From assembly GCF_017487405.1 (NCBI RefSeq), contig NZ_CP062222.1, positions 2,155,001-2,219,000 of the forward strand: 64,000 nt of DNA. The letters run 5' to 3'. The stretch comes from Brevundimonas goettingensis (GTDB lineage: Bacteria; Pseudomonadota; Alphaproteobacteria; Caulobacterales; Caulobacteraceae). Position numbers and translations under genes: made by a program. Shown here piece by piece: positions 32,959-41,453 of this stretch (position 1 is its first letter; each line of letters starts with the position of its first letter). The notes below the pieces were generated by a model that did not search any database, had not been told where the DNA came from, and saw nothing but the letters and a program-made list of their open reading frames with translations.

Positions 32959-34773
32959 ATGTCCGTACTCGCCGCCGACCCTTCCGCCCCTCAGGAGGAA
33001 GCCCACGCCCTGATGCCGGTCGCGCAAGGGGGCGCCGGCGACGCCGCCTCGCCCGAGGCCATCCGCCGCCTGTCGAAGGCGCTCGCCGGCGACCGCACCT
33101 CGATCAAGGCCCAGAAGAAGGCGATCGAAACTCTCAAGGCCGCCCTCGCCTCGGTCCGCATGGGCGATTACGCCGGCGGCGCCAACCGCGCCCTGCACGT
33201 GCTCAAGACCGACGAGCGCAATGCCCTCGCCTGGCACGTCCTGGCCATCTGCCGCGAGAAGAGCGGCCACCTGTCCAACGCCCTCACCGCCTATGAGGCG
33301 GCCTTGGCCCTCCACCCCGAAAACCCGGACATCGCCCACGATCTCGGCCGCCTGGCCCAGCGCCTCGGCCATCTCGAGATCGCCGAGAAACTGCTGCTGA
33401 AGTTCCTCAACGCCAACCCGGGCCATATCGAGGGCGTCAACAACCTGGCCTGCGTGATGCGCGACCAGAAGCGCTATGACGACGCCATCGAGCTCCTGCG
33501 CGAGATGATCCAGATCGAGCCCACCGACCCGACCCTCTGGAACACCCTCGGCACCGTCCTCAGCGATCAGGGCCAGATGGCCCAGTCGATGACCTTCTTC
33601 GACGAATCCCTGCGCATAGACCCGACCTTCGCCAAGGCCCGCTACAACCGCGCCAACGCCCGCCAGCCGCTCGGCGACCACGAAGGCGCGCTGGAAGACC
33701 TCGACGCCGCCATTCCCGGCGCCGAGGGGCCTTATGAGGCCGCCATGATGGTCATGGCCAAGGCCCTGACCCTGATGGGCATGGGGCGGCTCAAGGAGGG
33801 CTTCGAGACCTACGAAATCCGCCTCGACCCCGACCTCACCGAGGCCATGCATGTCCTCGTCGACTGCCCGCGCTGGGATCCGAAGACCGAGGACGTCGCC
33901 GGCAAGCGGCTGCTGGTCGTCGGCGAACAGGGCATCGCCGACGAAATGGTCTTCGGCACCGTCCTGCCCGACATCGTCGAGGCCGTCGGCCCGACCGGCA
34001 AGGTCTTCATCGCCGTCGAACCGCGCCTCGTCGAACTCTATCAGCGCACCTTCCCGACCGCCGTCGTCGGTGGCCACCGCGCCGTCCGCATCGAAGGCCG
34101 CCTGACCCGCTTCGTCCCCTTCATGGAAGAGATCGCCGAGCAGGATGGCCCCGACGGCGGCAAGGCCGACTGCTGGGTCCCCATGGCCAGCCTCGCGGCC
34201 GTCTACCGCCAGGACCTGTCGGACTTCCCCGACCGTGACGGCTATCTGGTCCCCGACCCGGCCAAGGTCGCCCACTGGAAGGCGGAGCTGGAGAAGCTCG
34301 GCCCCGGCCTCAAGGTCGGTCTGCACTGGAAGAGCTCGGTCCTGACCGGCGTGCGCGCCCGCTACTTCTCCAACTTCGAGCGCTGGGCCCCCGTCCTGAC
34401 CGCCCCGGGCTGCGTCATGGTCAACCTCCAGTGCGGCGACGTCTCCGACGACCTGGCGGCGGCCGAGGCGGCGGGCGCCAGGATCTGGACCCCGCCGATC
34501 AACCTCAAGGACGACCTCGACGACCTGGCCGCCCTGTCCAACGCCCTGGACCTCGTCATCGGCCCGGGCATCGCAGGCACCAATATGGCCGCGGCCTCGG
34601 GCGCCCGGACCTGGCTGATCCACGCCCCGGACGATTGGCACCTGCTGGCGACGGACCGCTACCCCTTCTATCCGCGCGTCCGCACCTTCGCGACCGGCGG
34701 CTTCGACGGCTGGCCCCGGGCCATCGCCGAGGTCCGCGCGGCGCTCGATCAGGTCGTTAAGTCCGGCTTCTGA
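32959..34773 (+). CDS. TPR protein with C-terminal glycosyltransferase-like domain, FlmG-like
   Basis: 604 residues from ATG 32959. Residues about 55-290 hold a run of TPR repeats (for example ALHPENPDIAHDLGRLAQRL, EPTDPTLWNTLGTVLSDQGQ, NALAWHVLAICREKSGHLS). The C-terminal 280 residues form a GT-B-like domain: RLLVVGEQGIADEMVFGTVL, VGLHWKSSVLTG and the end motif DLVIGPGIAGTNMAAASGAR. Caulobacter FlmG has exactly this modular layout, with the TPR part binding flagellins and the other part glycosylating them. Divergence from flbT-flaF-flagellin supports the same role. Pseudaminate-pathway genes are not in view. Identification as FlmG is by architecture and context. Confidence 0.75.
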   Translation: MSVLAADPSAPQEEAHALMPVAQGGAGDAASPEAIRRLSKALAGDRTSIKAQKKAIETLKAALASVRMGDYAGGANRALHVLKTDERNALAWHVLAICREKSGHLSNALTAYEAALALHPENPDIAHDLGRLAQRLGHLEIAEKLLLKFLNANPGHIEGVNNLACVMRDQKRYDDAIELLREMIQIEPTDPTLWNTLGTVLSDQGQMAQSMTFFDESLRIDPTFAKARYNRANARQPLGDHEGALEDLDAAIPGAEGPYEAAMMVMAKALTLMGMGRLKEGFETYEIRLDPDLTEAMHVLVDCPRWDPKTEDVAGKRLLVVGEQGIADEMVFGTVLPDIVEAVGPTGKVFIAVEPRLVELYQRTFPTAVVGGHRAVRIEGRLTRFVPFMEEIAEQDGPDGGKADCWVPMASLAAVYRQDLSDFPDRDGYLVPDPAKVAHWKAELEKLGPGLKVGLHWKSSVLTGVRARYFSNFERWAPVLTAPGCVMVNLQCGDVSDDLAAAEAAGARIWTPPINLKDDLDDLAALSNALDLVIGPGIAGTNMAAASGARTWLIHAPDDWHLLATDRYPFYPRVRTFATGGFDGWPRAIAEVRAALDQVVKSGF

Positions 34774-34830
34774 CGGAACAGCCGCGCTAGGCGAGACGTT
34801 CTTCCCTGCGAACACACAGGGAGGCGAACC

Positions 34831-35277
34831 ATGCCCGATCTCGATGACGGCCGCGACGACCAGGATCAGTCCGAAACCTTTGACGAGACCCATCTCGACG
34901 ATGAGGGTGACGGCGAGTTCCTGCTTGATGAAGCCGACGGCGTCCTTGACGTCACCCAGGCCGAGGGCGACGCAGACGAAGACGATTTCGACGAGGACGA
35001 TCAGGACCTCGACGACGAACTCGGCGCCTCGGGCATCGAGGCCGAGGCTGACGCCATCCTCGGCGGCGACCGCGAGCGCCTGAACCAGATCGACGCCGAA
35101 AGCGACGGCCTGCGCGGCGAGGACGAGGTCGAACTCGTCTATTCTGGCCTCATGGAAAACGAGCGCGGGGCCCAGGCCAGCGCCGCCCACTGGGAAGCCA
35201 AGACCCTCTCCGACGACGACATCGACGACCTCGGCTACGGCCCGGATGGGGCCGAACAACAGGAGCAAATCCGATGA
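34831..35277 (+). CDS. highly acidic protein of unknown function
   Basis: 148 residues with about a third Asp/Glu, especially in the first 75 (EFLLDEADGVLDVTQAEGDA, DDFDEDDQDLDDEL). The C-terminal part has LVYSGLMENERGAQASAAHW and ends in DDIDDLGYGPDGAEQQEQIR. Probably largely disordered and cytosolic. Its stop overlaps the next start (ATGA), so the two are a pair. A ribosome site AGGGAGGCG precedes the ATG. No family recognised. Confidence 0.7.
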   Translation: MPDLDDGRDDQDQSETFDETHLDDEGDGEFLLDEADGVLDVTQAEGDADEDDFDEDDQDLDDELGASGIEAEADAILGGDRERLNQIDAESDGLRGEDEVELVYSGLMENERGAQASAAHWEAKTLSDDDIDDLGYGPDGAEQQEQIR

Positions 35278-35474
35278 GCGACATCGAAAAAGCCAAACAA
35301 GACTGCGACACCAGCGTCCCCCACGCCCGCCGCGCCGCCCCCGAGCAAGGCAAGCCGGACCAGCTCAAGGACGCCCTCAACCTCGCCGAAGACCGCCAGG
35401 AAGCCCTGGTCGACGAAGGCGTCGAGGAAACCTTCCCGGCCAGCGACCCGGTGTCGGTCAAGCGGATTACCTAG
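35274..35474 (+). CDS. small hydrophilic protein with EETFPASDPVS tail
   Basis: 66 residues overlapping the acidic gene by four bases. The C-terminal EGVEETFPASDPVSVKRIT matches a short tail found in many small proteobacterial proteins of unknown function. The rest is charged (EKAKQDCDTSVPHARRAAPE, QLKDALNLAEDRQEALVDEG) and helical. No membrane segment. Confidence 0.75.
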   Translation: MSDIEKAKQDCDTSVPHARRAAPEQGKPDQLKDALNLAEDRQEALVDEGVEETFPASDPVSVKRIT

Positions 35475-35497
35475 ATGCGATAGAGGGCACGCGCCCC

Positions 35498-35531
35498 ACC
35501 GCTCATCCCGGCATTCGCCGGGATGAGCGGT
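35498..35531. repeat. perfect 15-bp palindrome (CATCCCGGC type)
   Basis: ACCGCTCATCCCGGC, loop ATTC, GCCGGGATGAGCGGT, starting 23 bases after the small-protein stop. No T-run follows on plus. Palindromes with a CATCCCGGC core are frequent interspersed elements in alphaproteobacteria. Confidence 0.8.
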
Positions 35532-35689
35532 GAAAAGGATCAAAGGCTTAAGCTCGCACGTCCCAGCACCGATTGCCCAACCAATCCAACACCTTGCCGT
35601 TTCGCGGATCCTTTCGAACCAGCATCCCTTAAACCCGGGGTACACTGCCTGTCCCCAGGTCTTTGACATCGCCATCCAGACCACCCGCC

Positions 35690-35812
35690 TTGCACGCGCT
35701 TTGCACGCGAGTGCAATCCAGCGAAGCTCAGCGCGAAAACTAAAGCCAAGCGCTTTCAGTCTTCTCCACCCGAAACCTGCCACCGGACCTCCGAATTGCA
35801 CTCGGAGTGCAA
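35690..35812. promoter_or_regulatory. candidate operator cluster with TTGCAC dyads
   Basis: TTGCAC-GCGA-GTGCAA at 35701-35716 and TTGCACTC-G-GAGTGCAA at 35796-35812, with an extra TTGCAC half-site at 35690. Centres of the two dyads are about 95 bases apart, near nine helical turns, and 100-200 bases before the MoxR start. The binding protein is unknown. Confidence 0.5.
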
Positions 35813-35911
35813 ACGTTTTTCCGCGTGCAGCGCTCCGGGCCGCGCGAACCTTATCGTTGTTAACCCCCGGCTTCGGCGCTAGGCGTCATCGGGACTGACC
35901 GGAGCCAGCGC

Positions 35912-36811
35912 ATGACCCAGCCGACCGACCGGTTCGAGGGCGCCTCGAACCCATCCCGTTTTGAAGGGACGTCGAACTATATCGCCACCGACGACCTCAA
36001 GGTCGCGGTCAACGCCTCGGTCGCCCTGCAGCGGCCCCTGCTGATCAAGGGCGAGCCCGGCACCGGCAAGACCGTCCTGGCCTATGAGATGGCCCGGGCC
36101 CTCAACGCCCCCCTGATCACCTGGCACGTCAAGTCGACGACCAAGGCCCACAATGGTCTGTACGAATACGACGCCGTCAGCCGCTTGCGGGACTCCCAGC
36201 TCGGCGACGCCCGGGTCAACGACGTCCGCAACTATCTGAAGAAGGGCAAGCTTTGGGAGGCCTTCACCTCCCCCGTCCGCCCCGTCCTGCTGATCGACGA
36301 GATCGACAAGGCCGACATCGAGTTCCCGAACGACCTGCTCCAGGAACTCGACCGCATGGAGTTCTACGTCCAGGAGACGGACGAGACGATCCGCGCCGAG
36401 GTCCGCCCGGTCGTGGTCATCACCTCGAACAACGAGAAGGAACTGCCCGACGCCTTCCTGCGCCGCTGCTTCTTCCACTACATCCGCTTCCCCGACGACC
36501 AGACGATGCGGTCGATCATCGAGGTCCACTTCCCCGGCATCAAGCAACGCCTTGTCTCCGAGGCCCTCAAGACCTTCTACGAGATACGCGACACGCCGGG
36601 CCTTAAGAAGAAACCCTCGACCTCCGAGCTGCTCGACTGGCTCAAGCTGTTGATGGTCGAGGACATCGACCCCGAGACCCTGCGCGAGAAGACGCCCAAC
36701 AAGCTGATCCCGCCGCTGCACGGGGCCCTGTTGAAGAACGAGCAGGACGTTCACCTGTTCGAGCGTCTGGCGTTCCTGAACCGCCGCGAAGGCGCCCGCC
36801 CCGGGTCCTGA
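35912..36811 (+). CDS. MoxR family AAA+ ATPase
   Basis: 299 residues. Walker A LIKGEPGTGKTVLAYEMARA, Walker B RPVLLIDEIDKADIEFPNDL, sensor 1 VVVITSNNEKELPDAFLRR and the MoxR-type middle LYEYDAVSRLRDSQLG. MoxR ATPases act as chaperones that help mature metalloenzymes or envelope complexes, usually with a VWA-domain partner encoded next door. Here the next gene is a lipoprotein with no VWA domain, so the client is not evident. The N-terminus has a small duplication (FEGASNPSRFEGTSN). Confidence 0.92.
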   Translation: MTQPTDRFEGASNPSRFEGTSNYIATDDLKVAVNASVALQRPLLIKGEPGTGKTVLAYEMARALNAPLITWHVKSTTKAHNGLYEYDAVSRLRDSQLGDARVNDVRNYLKKGKLWEAFTSPVRPVLLIDEIDKADIEFPNDLLQELDRMEFYVQETDETIRAEVRPVVVITSNNEKELPDAFLRRCFFHYIRFPDDQTMRSIIEVHFPGIKQRLVSEALKTFYEIRDTPGLKKKPSTSELLDWLKLLMVEDIDPETLREKTPNKLIPPLHGALLKNEQDVHLFERLAFLNRREGARPGS

Positions 36812-36945
36812 GCTTCACTATTGCGAACGCTTCGCATTTCATGCCTGACACGGGAACGGACGGACTTGGTCATGTCGATTACCGCGATTTCACTGGAATG
36901 CGACGACGTTCAGCGCAGGATAGGCGCGTGAAGAGGACTACGCCT

Positions 36946-37914
36946 ATGCCCCGCCTGACCTCCCCCCGCCTGACCTCCCCGCGTTTGACATCTCTGGCCG
37001 TCTGCCTCGCCGTCTTGGCGCCGGCTCTCGCCCTGGGAGCCTGTGACAACGGCGGCGTCCGCATCACCACGACCCGCTCCGACACCGACGCCAAGGGCGT
37101 GCTCAAGGTCGTCGACGCCCTGCAATGCCCCGACAGCCTGGGGTCCCTGACCCGCAAGGGCTCGGCGCGGGCGGACGGCGCCGTCTGCACCTACACCGGC
37201 CCGCGCGGGGCCGAGGTCGAGCTCCACCTCGTCACCCTGGGCGACGACGGCGCCGATCCCATCCTCAAACGCTTCGAGGCCGGCCTCCTGGCCGTCATGC
37301 CCCAGACGGCCGCCGACATCAGCCGCTCCGCCGCCGACAGCGCCCGTGCGGACGCCGAGGCCGCCCGGGCCGACGCCGAGTCTGCTCGCGCCGAGGCTGA
37401 CGCCGCCCGGGCCGAGGCCGCCGCCGAGGCCGGGGCCTATGCCGGCGCCGGCGCCGGAGCCAATGCAGGCGGCGACAGCGCCCACGTCAGCGCCCCCGGC
37501 ATGCGGGTCGACGCCGAGGGCGACCGCGCCTCCGTCCACATGCCCGGCATCCATGTCGAGGCCGACGGCGACAAGGCCGACGTCCGCATCGGCGGCATCA
37601 CCATCCACGCCAACGACGGCGAGGGCACGGTCAACGGCCAGCTGACCACCGGCGACAACGAGAAGGCGGTCAGCTTCAAGGCTCGCGATGACGCCGCCGA
37701 GATCCGCACCCGCTCGCCCGGCGAGGCCGTGCGCCAGACCTATCTCCTGACCGACAACCGCCCCTCTCCGAACGGCTGGCGCACGGTGGGCTATGAGGCG
37801 CGCGGTCCGCGCACCGGCCCGATCGTCGTGGCCACCGTCCGCTCGCGCGAGCGCAACGCCGACGGCGTCTTCGACGACGCCAAGGAGCTCGTGACCCTCA
37901 ACGTCGGCGAATAG
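36946..37914 (+). CDS. lipoprotein with Ala/Glu-rich repeat region, unknown function
   Basis: 322 residues from ATG 36946 (AGAGGA upstream). A signal peptide ends in the lipobox LALGACDN. The N-terminus has a triple RLTSP repeat, also a direct DNA repeat. Residues about 45-125 form a small domain with two Cys (ALQCPDSLGS, AVCTYTGPRGAEVELHLV). A helical stretch of repeated ARADAEAARADAESARAE units follows, then a Gly/Ala linker and repeated VDAEGDRASVHMPGIHVEAD-type strands (about 185-240), and a C-terminal domain with TYLLTDNRPSPNGWRTVGYE. Family not recognised; the repeat region suggests a spacer between two folded parts of an envelope protein. Confidence 0.75.
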   Translation: MPRLTSPRLTSPRLTSLAVCLAVLAPALALGACDNGGVRITTTRSDTDAKGVLKVVDALQCPDSLGSLTRKGSARADGAVCTYTGPRGAEVELHLVTLGDDGADPILKRFEAGLLAVMPQTAADISRSAADSARADAEAARADAESARAEADAARAEAAAEAGAYAGAGAGANAGGDSAHVSAPGMRVDAEGDRASVHMPGIHVEADGDKADVRIGGITIHANDGEGTVNGQLTTGDNEKAVSFKARDDAAEIRTRSPGEAVRQTYLLTDNRPSPNGWRTVGYEARGPRTGPIVVATVRSRERNADGVFDDAKELVTLNVGE

Positions 37915-37991
37915 AGGCCCAAACGGCCCTGACGGGGTTGATCGCGCGGCCCGGATGGGTCACCTGACCTGCCGACAGCAGGATCAACGAC

Positions 37992-38630
37992 TTGGCCGAC
38001 CCGACCTCGAAGAACGCACCCCGAGCCTGGCAGCGCATGCTGTCCGGTCGCCGTCTCGACCTGCTCGATCCCTCGCCCTTCGACATCGAGATCGGCGACA
38101 TCGCCCACGGCCTGGCCCGCGTGGCCCGCTGGAACGGCCAGACCATCGGCGAGCACGCCTTCTCGGTGGCCCAGCACTCCTGCGTGGTCGAGGAGATCGC
38201 GGTCCATATGAAGCCGGATCTCGACCCCAAATGGCGCCTGGCCGCCCTGCTGCATGACGCCTCGGAGTACGTCATCGGCGACATGATCTCCCCCTTCAAG
38301 GCGGCGCTCGGCGTCAGCTACAAGGCCTTCGAGGCCCGGCTGGAGGACGCCATCCACGTCCGCTTCGGCCTGCCGCCCAAGTCGCCTGTGGCCATCAAGA
38401 CCCTGATCAAGAAGGCCGACCGGGCCTGCGCCTTCTTCGAGGCGACCCAGCTGGCCGGCTTCGGCCGCGCCGAGTCGCTCAAGATCTTCGGGGCCCCGCC
38501 GGCGGGCTACGACCTGACCATCGACCCCCTGCCCGCCCCGATCGCCCAGGCCCGCTACCTCGAGCGCTTCCGCGTCCTCGGCGAGGCCGTCGGCATCATG
38601 CCCGCTCCCGACGCCTGGCATACGGAGTAG
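37992..38630 (+). CDS. HD-domain phosphohydrolase (YfbR-like nucleotidase)
   Basis: 212 residues from a TTG start (AGGA 11 bases upstream). The metal site is visible as IGEHAFSVAQHSCVVEE (first His), LAALLHDASEYVIGDMISPF (HD) and a later Asp in LIKKADRACAFFEATQL. The pattern with SPFDIEIGDIAHGLARVARW is like YfbR-type 5'-deoxynucleotidases that hydrolyse dNMPs. Cytosolic. Two bases separate it from the next gene, a probable two-gene unit with the NrtR-like regulator. Confidence 0.85.
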   Translation: MADPTSKNAPRAWQRMLSGRRLDLLDPSPFDIEIGDIAHGLARVARWNGQTIGEHAFSVAQHSCVVEEIAVHMKPDLDPKWRLAALLHDASEYVIGDMISPFKAALGVSYKAFEARLEDAIHVRFGLPPKSPVAIKTLIKKADRACAFFEATQLAGFGRAESLKIFGAPPAGYDLTIDPLPAPIAQARYLERFRVLGEAVGIMPAPDAWHTE

Positions 38631-38632
38631 CG

Positions 38633-39583
38633 ATGGCCTTCGGGGGCGAGCACGGCGTCAGGATCAGCCTCTCGGCGGTCGTCATGGCCCTGCGGGATCC
38701 GCCGCGCGGCGGGCGGCTTTGCGTCCTGACCACCGGCGCCGGCGAGGCTGTGGCCCTGCCGTCCGGCCCCTTCGACCCGGCCCATGACCGCACCTTCGAG
38801 CTGTCCCTGCGCGCCTTCGTCACGGCCCAGACCGGCTTCCGCCCGGGCTTCGTGGAGCAGCTCTACACCTTCGGCGACGCGGGCCGCGAGAGCCCCCGCG
38901 CCGCCCCCGGCCCCGACCGGGCCCGCGAGATCTCGGTCGGCTATCTGGCCCTGACGCGCGAGGCCGCGACCGCCGACGCCGCCGAGGCCCACTGGACCCC
39001 CGTGCTGGACGCCTTCCCCTGGGAGGACCGCCGCGACCCGAAGGACCCCGCCCGCGTCCTGATCGCCGAGGCCCTGCGCGACTGGGCCGGCGCCGACGCC
39101 CGCCGTCTCGCCCGCGCCGAGGGCCTGTTCGCCCTCGCCCCCGGCGCCCGCTGGAACGAGGAGCGGGTGCTGGAGCGCTATGAGCTGCTCTATGAAGCCG
39201 GCCTGGTCCCCGAGGCCGCTCGCGACCGCAACCAGCCCTGCCCGGCGGCCCTGCCCGGCCTGGCCATGGCCTCGGACCACCGCCGCATCCTGGCGACCGG
39301 CCTCGGCCGCCTGCGTTCCAAGCTCAAGTACCGCCCGGTCCTGTTCGAACTGGCGCCGGAGACCTTCACCCTGTCGGGCCTCCAGTCCGCCGCCGAAGCC
39401 GTGGCCGGTCTGCCGCTCCACAAGCAGAACTTCCGCCGCGGCGTCGAGCGCACCGGTCTCGTCGAGGCCACCGGTCGGCTCAGCGCCGCCACCGGCGGCC
39501 GCCCCGCCGAGCTCTTCCGCTTCACCGGCGCCGACCCGCAAGGCGGCCAGGCCCCCGGCCTCGCCCTCCCCGCCCAGCGCTAG
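38633..39583 (+). CDS. NrtR-like regulator: Nudix-derived domain plus winged helix
   Basis: 316 residues. The N-terminal about 170 residues follow a Nudix fold (VRISLSAVVMALRDPPRGGR, ISVGYLALT) but the catalytic Nudix box is absent, as expected when the domain is used only for ligand sensing. The C-terminal domain (RLRSKLKYRPVLFELAPETF, LHKQNFRRGVERTGLV, RPAELFRF) is the winged-helix of the NrtR family, which controls NAD metabolism genes in response to ADP-ribose. The target genes are not in view; calling it an NAD regulator is by family. Confidence 0.85.
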   Translation: MAFGGEHGVRISLSAVVMALRDPPRGGRLCVLTTGAGEAVALPSGPFDPAHDRTFELSLRAFVTAQTGFRPGFVEQLYTFGDAGRESPRAAPGPDRAREISVGYLALTREAATADAAEAHWTPVLDAFPWEDRRDPKDPARVLIAEALRDWAGADARRLARAEGLFALAPGARWNEERVLERYELLYEAGLVPEAARDRNQPCPAALPGLAMASDHRRILATGLGRLRSKLKYRPVLFELAPETFTLSGLQSAAEAVAGLPLHKQNFRRGVERTGLVEATGRLSAATGGRPAELFRFTGADPQGGQAPGLALPAQR

Positions 39584-39693
39584 TTGGGGAGCCGGTCGCG
39601 GGCGGCGAGAAAATCGTCAGTACCCGCTTGCGGCGCACGCCCTGTCCGACTAGAGAAGCCCCTCGCTTCGACCAAGCGTACTTACGGCCCCGC

Positions 39694-39783
<90 letters not shown>

Positions 39784-39970
39784 CCGGCCTTTGATTTCGT
39801 TAGACAATCAGAGGCCCCTGTCGTCTTGATCCCCGTTCCGGTCCACATCGCGCCCCGGATGAAATGGCCCCTTGTGCGCAAGGCGGAACTGCGGAACGGC
39901 AAACAGGCGGTTCACGCCGATCGCGCCTTTCCCTCTAGTCTGGCTGCCGACATCCGCCGGAAGCCAAGCC

Positions 39971-41446
39971 ATGACCGAACCCGTCGTCACGACTCGCAGC
40001 GGCCCCGTCCGGGGGACGACCACCAACGGCGTCTGGCGCTTCCTCGGCATTCCCTATGCGGCCGCGCCCGTCGGGGAGCGCCGCTTCGCCCTGCCCGAGC
40101 CGCACGCGCCCTGGGACGAGTGGGACGGCCGCGAGAAGGGGCCGAGCGCCCCCTGGCTGCTCAAGGACTTTCCTGCGCTGGACCTCGCCCCGCTGGTCGG
40201 TTCGGGCTGGGACAAGGGCGAGGACTATCTGAACCTCAACATCTGGACGCCCGAGGGCGCCAAAGGCGGCCTGCCGGTCATGGTCTGGATCCACGGCGGC
40301 GGCTGGGTCGGCGGGTCGGCGATGGCGCCGGTGCAGGACGGAACCGCCTTCGCCCGTGACGGCGTCATCCTGGTCTCGATCACCTATCGCCTCGGCGTCG
40401 ACGGCTTCATGCCCATCCCCGGCGCGCCGCTGAACCTGGGCCTGCACGACACGATCGCCGCGCTGCGCTGGGTGCAGGACAATATCGCGGCCTTCGGCGG
40501 AGATCCGGCCAATGTCACCGTCTTCGGCGAGTCGGCCGGCGCCATGTCGATCGGCGATCTGGTCCCCTCCCCGGCGGCGAAGGGGCTGTTCCGCCGCGCC
40601 ATCATCCAGAGCGGTCACGGCTCCATCGTCCGCCCCCTGTCGGTCGCCCAGCGTGTCACGAAAAAGATGGCGAAGCTGATGGGCGTCGCCCCGACCCTGG
40701 CGGGCTTCCGCTCGGCCTCCATCGAGCGCGGCCTTGCGGCGCTGGAGAAGATTTCCCTGCCGACCACCCGCATAAACATGCGCGACGAGGAGGGCCGCGA
40801 TCCGACCTTCGGCGTCAGCCGCTTCGCCCCCGTGGTCGGCGACGACATCATCCCGATCAAGCCGCTGGACGCCCTGAAGCAGGGCGCGGGGGCCGAGATC
40901 GATGTCCTGATCGGCACCAACAGCGAGGAGATGAACCTCTACTTCGTGCCCACCGGGGTGAAGGCCAAGGTTGGCAAGCTGCTGGCCTGGTTCGTCCTCA
41001 GCCGGTCGGCGCCGCACGCCGGGGCGACGCTGAAAGCCTATCGCAAGCCCGGCGGCAAACCCGGCGAGGCCCTGACTGAGGCCATGGGCGACCTGATGTT
41101 CCGCTGGCCGGCCCGGGTCTATGCCGCCGCGCACAAGGGCCGGACCCATATGTACGAGTTCGGCTGGGGCTCGACCGCCTTCGAGGGCCAGCTCGGCGCC
41201 TGCCATGCGGTCGAGGTGCCGTTCGTGTTCGACACCCTGCCGACCGGGACCGGACCCAGGGGCTTCCTCGGCGCGGCCCCGCCCCAGGCCCTGGCCGACC
41301 ACGTCCACAGGATCTGGGTCGACTACGCCCGCGACGGCTCCCTGCCCTGGCCGGAGTTCGACGCCCAGACCCGTCAGGTCTACCGGCCTGAGAAGGGCGC
41401 CGCCGAGCACGAGACCGAACTTCCCTGCGCCCCCTTCTGGTCCTGA
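39971..41446 (+). CDS. type-B carboxylesterase
   Basis: 491 residues from ATG 39971. Classic family features: GPVRGTTTNGVWRFLGIPYA, EDYLNLNIWTP, the oxyanion hole VWIHGGGWVGGS (108-111) and nucleophile VTVFGESAGAMS (Ser 188), then a catalytic-His region GACHAVEVPFVFDT. No signal peptide, so cytosolic. It hydrolyses carboxylic esters; the substrate is unknown. It leads a rightward set: the SDR starts seven bases after its stop and the ROK kinase overlaps the SDR. Together with other esterases in this island it suggests catabolism of an esterified substrate. Confidence 0.93.
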   Translation: MTEPVVTTRSGPVRGTTTNGVWRFLGIPYAAAPVGERRFALPEPHAPWDEWDGREKGPSAPWLLKDFPALDLAPLVGSGWDKGEDYLNLNIWTPEGAKGGLPVMVWIHGGGWVGGSAMAPVQDGTAFARDGVILVSITYRLGVDGFMPIPGAPLNLGLHDTIAALRWVQDNIAAFGGDPANVTVFGESAGAMSIGDLVPSPAAKGLFRRAIIQSGHGSIVRPLSVAQRVTKKMAKLMGVAPTLAGFRSASIERGLAALEKISLPTTRINMRDEEGRDPTFGVSRFAPVVGDDIIPIKPLDALKQGAGAEIDVLIGTNSEEMNLYFVPTGVKAKVGKLLAWFVLSRSAPHAGATLKAYRKPGGKPGEALTEAMGDLMFRWPARVYAAAHKGRTHMYEFGWGSTAFEGQLGACHAVEVPFVFDTLPTGTGPRGFLGAAPPQALADHVHRIWVDYARDGSLPWPEFDAQTRQVYRPEKGAAEHETELPCAPFWS

Positions 41447-41453
41447 GGCCGAC

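Larger units (their letters stand above)
35475..35911. other. 437-base intergenic region before the MoxR gene
   Basis: No convincing gene; the open frames on both strands lack coding features. It holds a perfect hairpin (35498-35531) and, further on, a set of TTGCAC/GTGCAA palindromes (35690-35812). It is less GC-rich than the surroundings and probably carries the promoter of the MoxR gene. Confidence 0.6.

Noticed and set aside
35530..35898. 122-codon plus-strand frame in the gap before MoxR
   Set aside because: It runs through both palindromes, lacks a ribosome site and has no coding bias or family motif.
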